Source: PVC group bacterium
Lineage (GTDB): Bacteria; Verrucomicrobiota; Kiritimatiellia; SS1-B-03-39; UBA6053
Reading direction: 5' to 3'
DNA: 6,851 nucleotides
Assembly: GCA_003565815.1 (NCBI GenBank)
Contig: PXAS01000036.1
Span: 1 to 6,851 of the forward strand
The notes beneath the pieces were generated by a model, which had not been told where the DNA came from, searched no databases, and worked only from the letters and a program-made list of their open reading frames with translations. Below, piece by piece: positions 6,007 through 6,851 of this stretch; the stretch's first letter is position 1, and each line of letters starts with the position of its first letter. Both the position numbers and the translations under genes were made by a program.

Positions 6007-6597
6007 ATGGTAAAACACAACATAAGAATATTTGCATTTGCGATAATTGGATTAGCTTTCTTCGTTTACGCCATAATTTTTCTTATCACACAAAACTTGG
6101 ATAGTATTGATTTTTATAAAGCACTGACACATATTTCCACTACAATATCTATAAATATAATTCTTTGGATGATTTTTATTATTTGGGCTTGGAAATGGAA
6201 AGTGTTTTATCCTTGGTTAGTGCAAACACCAGATTTGTCAGGAAAATGGAAAGGAAACATTAAGTCAAACTTTGACAAAGAGAACTCTAAACCAATCTCA
6301 ACTGAAATTGATATTAAACAAGACTTTTTCAAAATCATCGTGAAAATCAAAACGGATGAAAGTTCAAGTCACAGTATTAGTTCATCATTTAATATTGATA
6401 AGGATAGAGGTTATCAACAACTATTCTATTCATATTTGAACACACCTAAAGCAGGAATTAGAGACAGAAGTGCCATACATTATGGTTCGGTGTTACTCAA
6501 TTTCGATGGTTTTAAAGTTTTCAAAATGTCTGGAGAATACTGGACTTCTAGAGAAACTACTGGTGAAATTGAACTGAAAAGAAAAAAAGATAAATAA
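6007..6597 (+). CDS. cap15: Cap15-like CBASS effector, 2TM plus beta-barrel nucleotide sensor
   Basis: This 196-residue protein has two TM helices (about 7-28 and 42-63) followed by a beta-strand-rich domain (about 75-191). It carries the family's PDLSGKWKG opening (75-83), an alternating-strand STEIDIKQ...IIVKIKT stretch, a Ser-rich HSISSSF segment (122-128), LFYSYLN (139-145), HYGSVLL (158-164) and a final GEYWTSRETTGEIEL (176-190). This is the architecture of Cap15, in which a minimal beta-barrel binds the cyclic dinucleotide. Binding promotes oligomerisation in the inner membrane, loss of membrane integrity and death of the infected cell. The ATG is one base after the CD-NTase stop. The gene stops three bases before the right boundary of the cassette. 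The family call rests on pattern recognition of architecture and motifs. Confidence 0.88.
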   Translation: MVKHNIRIFAFAIIGLAFFVYAIIFLITQNLDSIDFYKALTHISTTISINIILWMIFIIWAWKWKVFYPWLVQTPDLSGKWKGNIKSNFDKENSKPISTEIDIKQDFFKIIVKIKTDESSSHSISSSFNIDKDRGYQQLFYSYLNTPKAGIRDRSAIHYGSVLLNFDGFKVFKMSGEYWTSRETTGEIELKRKKDK

Positions 6598-6600
6598 AAA

Positions 6601-6742
6601 CGTTGCCTAACAGCGCATAACAAAAATGGCGAGATTTGTGATTGAACCGAAAATTTTGGTATTTTTAGAAACTTAAAGTTTAACCGAAAAACTTGCGCAT
6701 TTTAAGTCGCCACTTTCGTTATGCGCGGACCGTTGTAAGATA
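6601..6742 (+). repeat. attC-like recombination site 5
   Basis: AAC is at 6609-6611 and GTT at 6732-6734. The outer stem is GCGCATAAC 6613-6621 with GTTATGCGC 6718-6726. Next is an AAAAA/CTTTC segment (6622-6626, 6713-6717) with A.C mismatches at both edges. The inner stem is TGGCGA 6627-6632 with TCGCCA 6707-6712. One base is unpaired on the left (6612) and five on the right (GGACC). It shares with site 4 both arms and the loop stretch AGTTTAACCGAAAAACTTGC, including the small hairpin (AAGTTT 6676-6681, AAACTT 6689-6694). Confidence 0.85.
6635..6667 (+). promoter_or_regulatory. Candidate promoter in the loop of site 5
   Basis: TTTG (6635-6638) and TATTTTTA (6660-6667, TAnnTTT followed by A) are 21 bases apart, within the usual Bacteroidota range. 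It lies at the same place in the site as the site 4 element and would transcribe cassette 5. Confidence 0.4.
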
Positions 6743-6760
6743 TTTTAAAAAAATATAATC

Positions 6761-6851
6761 GTGAATAAAGTACTGACAATTATAAGTTTATTATTGCTTT
6801 TTTCTTGTAAACAGAATAAAAACATAACGAAAGAAACATCGTCATTTCAAA
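6761..6851 (+). CDS. Truncated lipoprotein gene of cassette 5 (5' end only)
   Basis: Thirty codons are visible before the window ends. From a GTG start at 6761, 29 bases after the GTT of the left boundary, the protein begins MNKVLTIISLLLLFSC. C16 follows a good lipobox (LFSC), and KQNKN follows it. It is thus a signal-peptidase II substrate whose function cannot be told. The spacing from the boundary matches the other cassettes. The cassette's left end is GTTGTAAGAT with A at position 11 (6742), so its right end should read C, then ATCTTACAAC. Confidence 0.65.
   Translation, partial: MNKVLTIISLLLLFSCKQNKNITKETSSFQ

Larger units (their letters stand above)
5078..6731 (+). mobile_element. Cassette 4: two-gene CBASS
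   Basis: The left end GTTAGGCAAC (5078-5087) is the exact reverse complement of GTTGCCTAAC (6602-6611). Position 11 is A (5088) against C (6601), followed by three more matches. This is the only cassette whose boxes also fit the classical integron consensus (GTTAGGC and GCCTAAC). It carries a complete two-gene CBASS operon and site 5. Confidence 0.75.

Overview
The window is AT-rich and looks like the chromosome of a Bacteroidota bacterium, probably a flavobacterium. It has no clear Shine-Dalgarno sites, it has TAnnTTTG-type -7 promoter elements, two lipoprotein signal peptides, and a graspetide-type ATP-grasp enzyme common in that phylum. The taxonomic call is an inference from these traits.

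The whole window is an array of gene cassettes, all read on the + strand. Five imperfect palindromic sites (about 107-252, 2444-2583, 3826-3967, 4946-5088, 6601-6742) separate them. Each site runs from an AAC box to a GTT box over 124-130 bases. The two ends of each complete cassette are exact 10-bp reverse complements of each other, in 4 of 4 cases. This is the logic of integron attC sites and circular cassettes. Only one of the four cassettes, however, fits the classical RYYYAAC/GTTRRRY boxes. The folded sites share an unusual fixed geometry: 1 unpaired base on the left and 5 on the right, an A.C mismatch beside the inner stem, and an A/C mismatch at position 11 of the end repeats. No integrase is visible, so mobility is inferred.

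Layout: bases 1-106 are the tail of an upstream cassette. Cassette 1 (242-2572) has two duplicated small precursor peptides, an MvdC/MvdD-like ATP-grasp graspetide ligase and a three-helix membrane protein with a coiled coil; it is a candidate peptide-based conflict or defence system. Cassette 2 (2573-3956) has one protein with a C-terminal HEPN-like RNase motif. Cassette 3 (3957-5077) encodes a lipoprotein with YD-type repeats. Cassette 4 (5078-6731) is a minimal two-gene CBASS: a CD-NTase and a Cap15-like 2TM/beta-barrel effector. Cassette 5 begins at 6732 with a truncated lipoprotein gene.

Stop codons lie 3-4 bases before the right boundary in cassettes 2-4, and start codons 25-39 bases after the left boundary. 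The genes are therefore tightly packed between the sites. A promoter-like element in the loop of each site could let each site drive whatever cassette follows it. Overall the window looks like an integron-like, defence-enriched cassette array whose recombination sites may form a distinct family.
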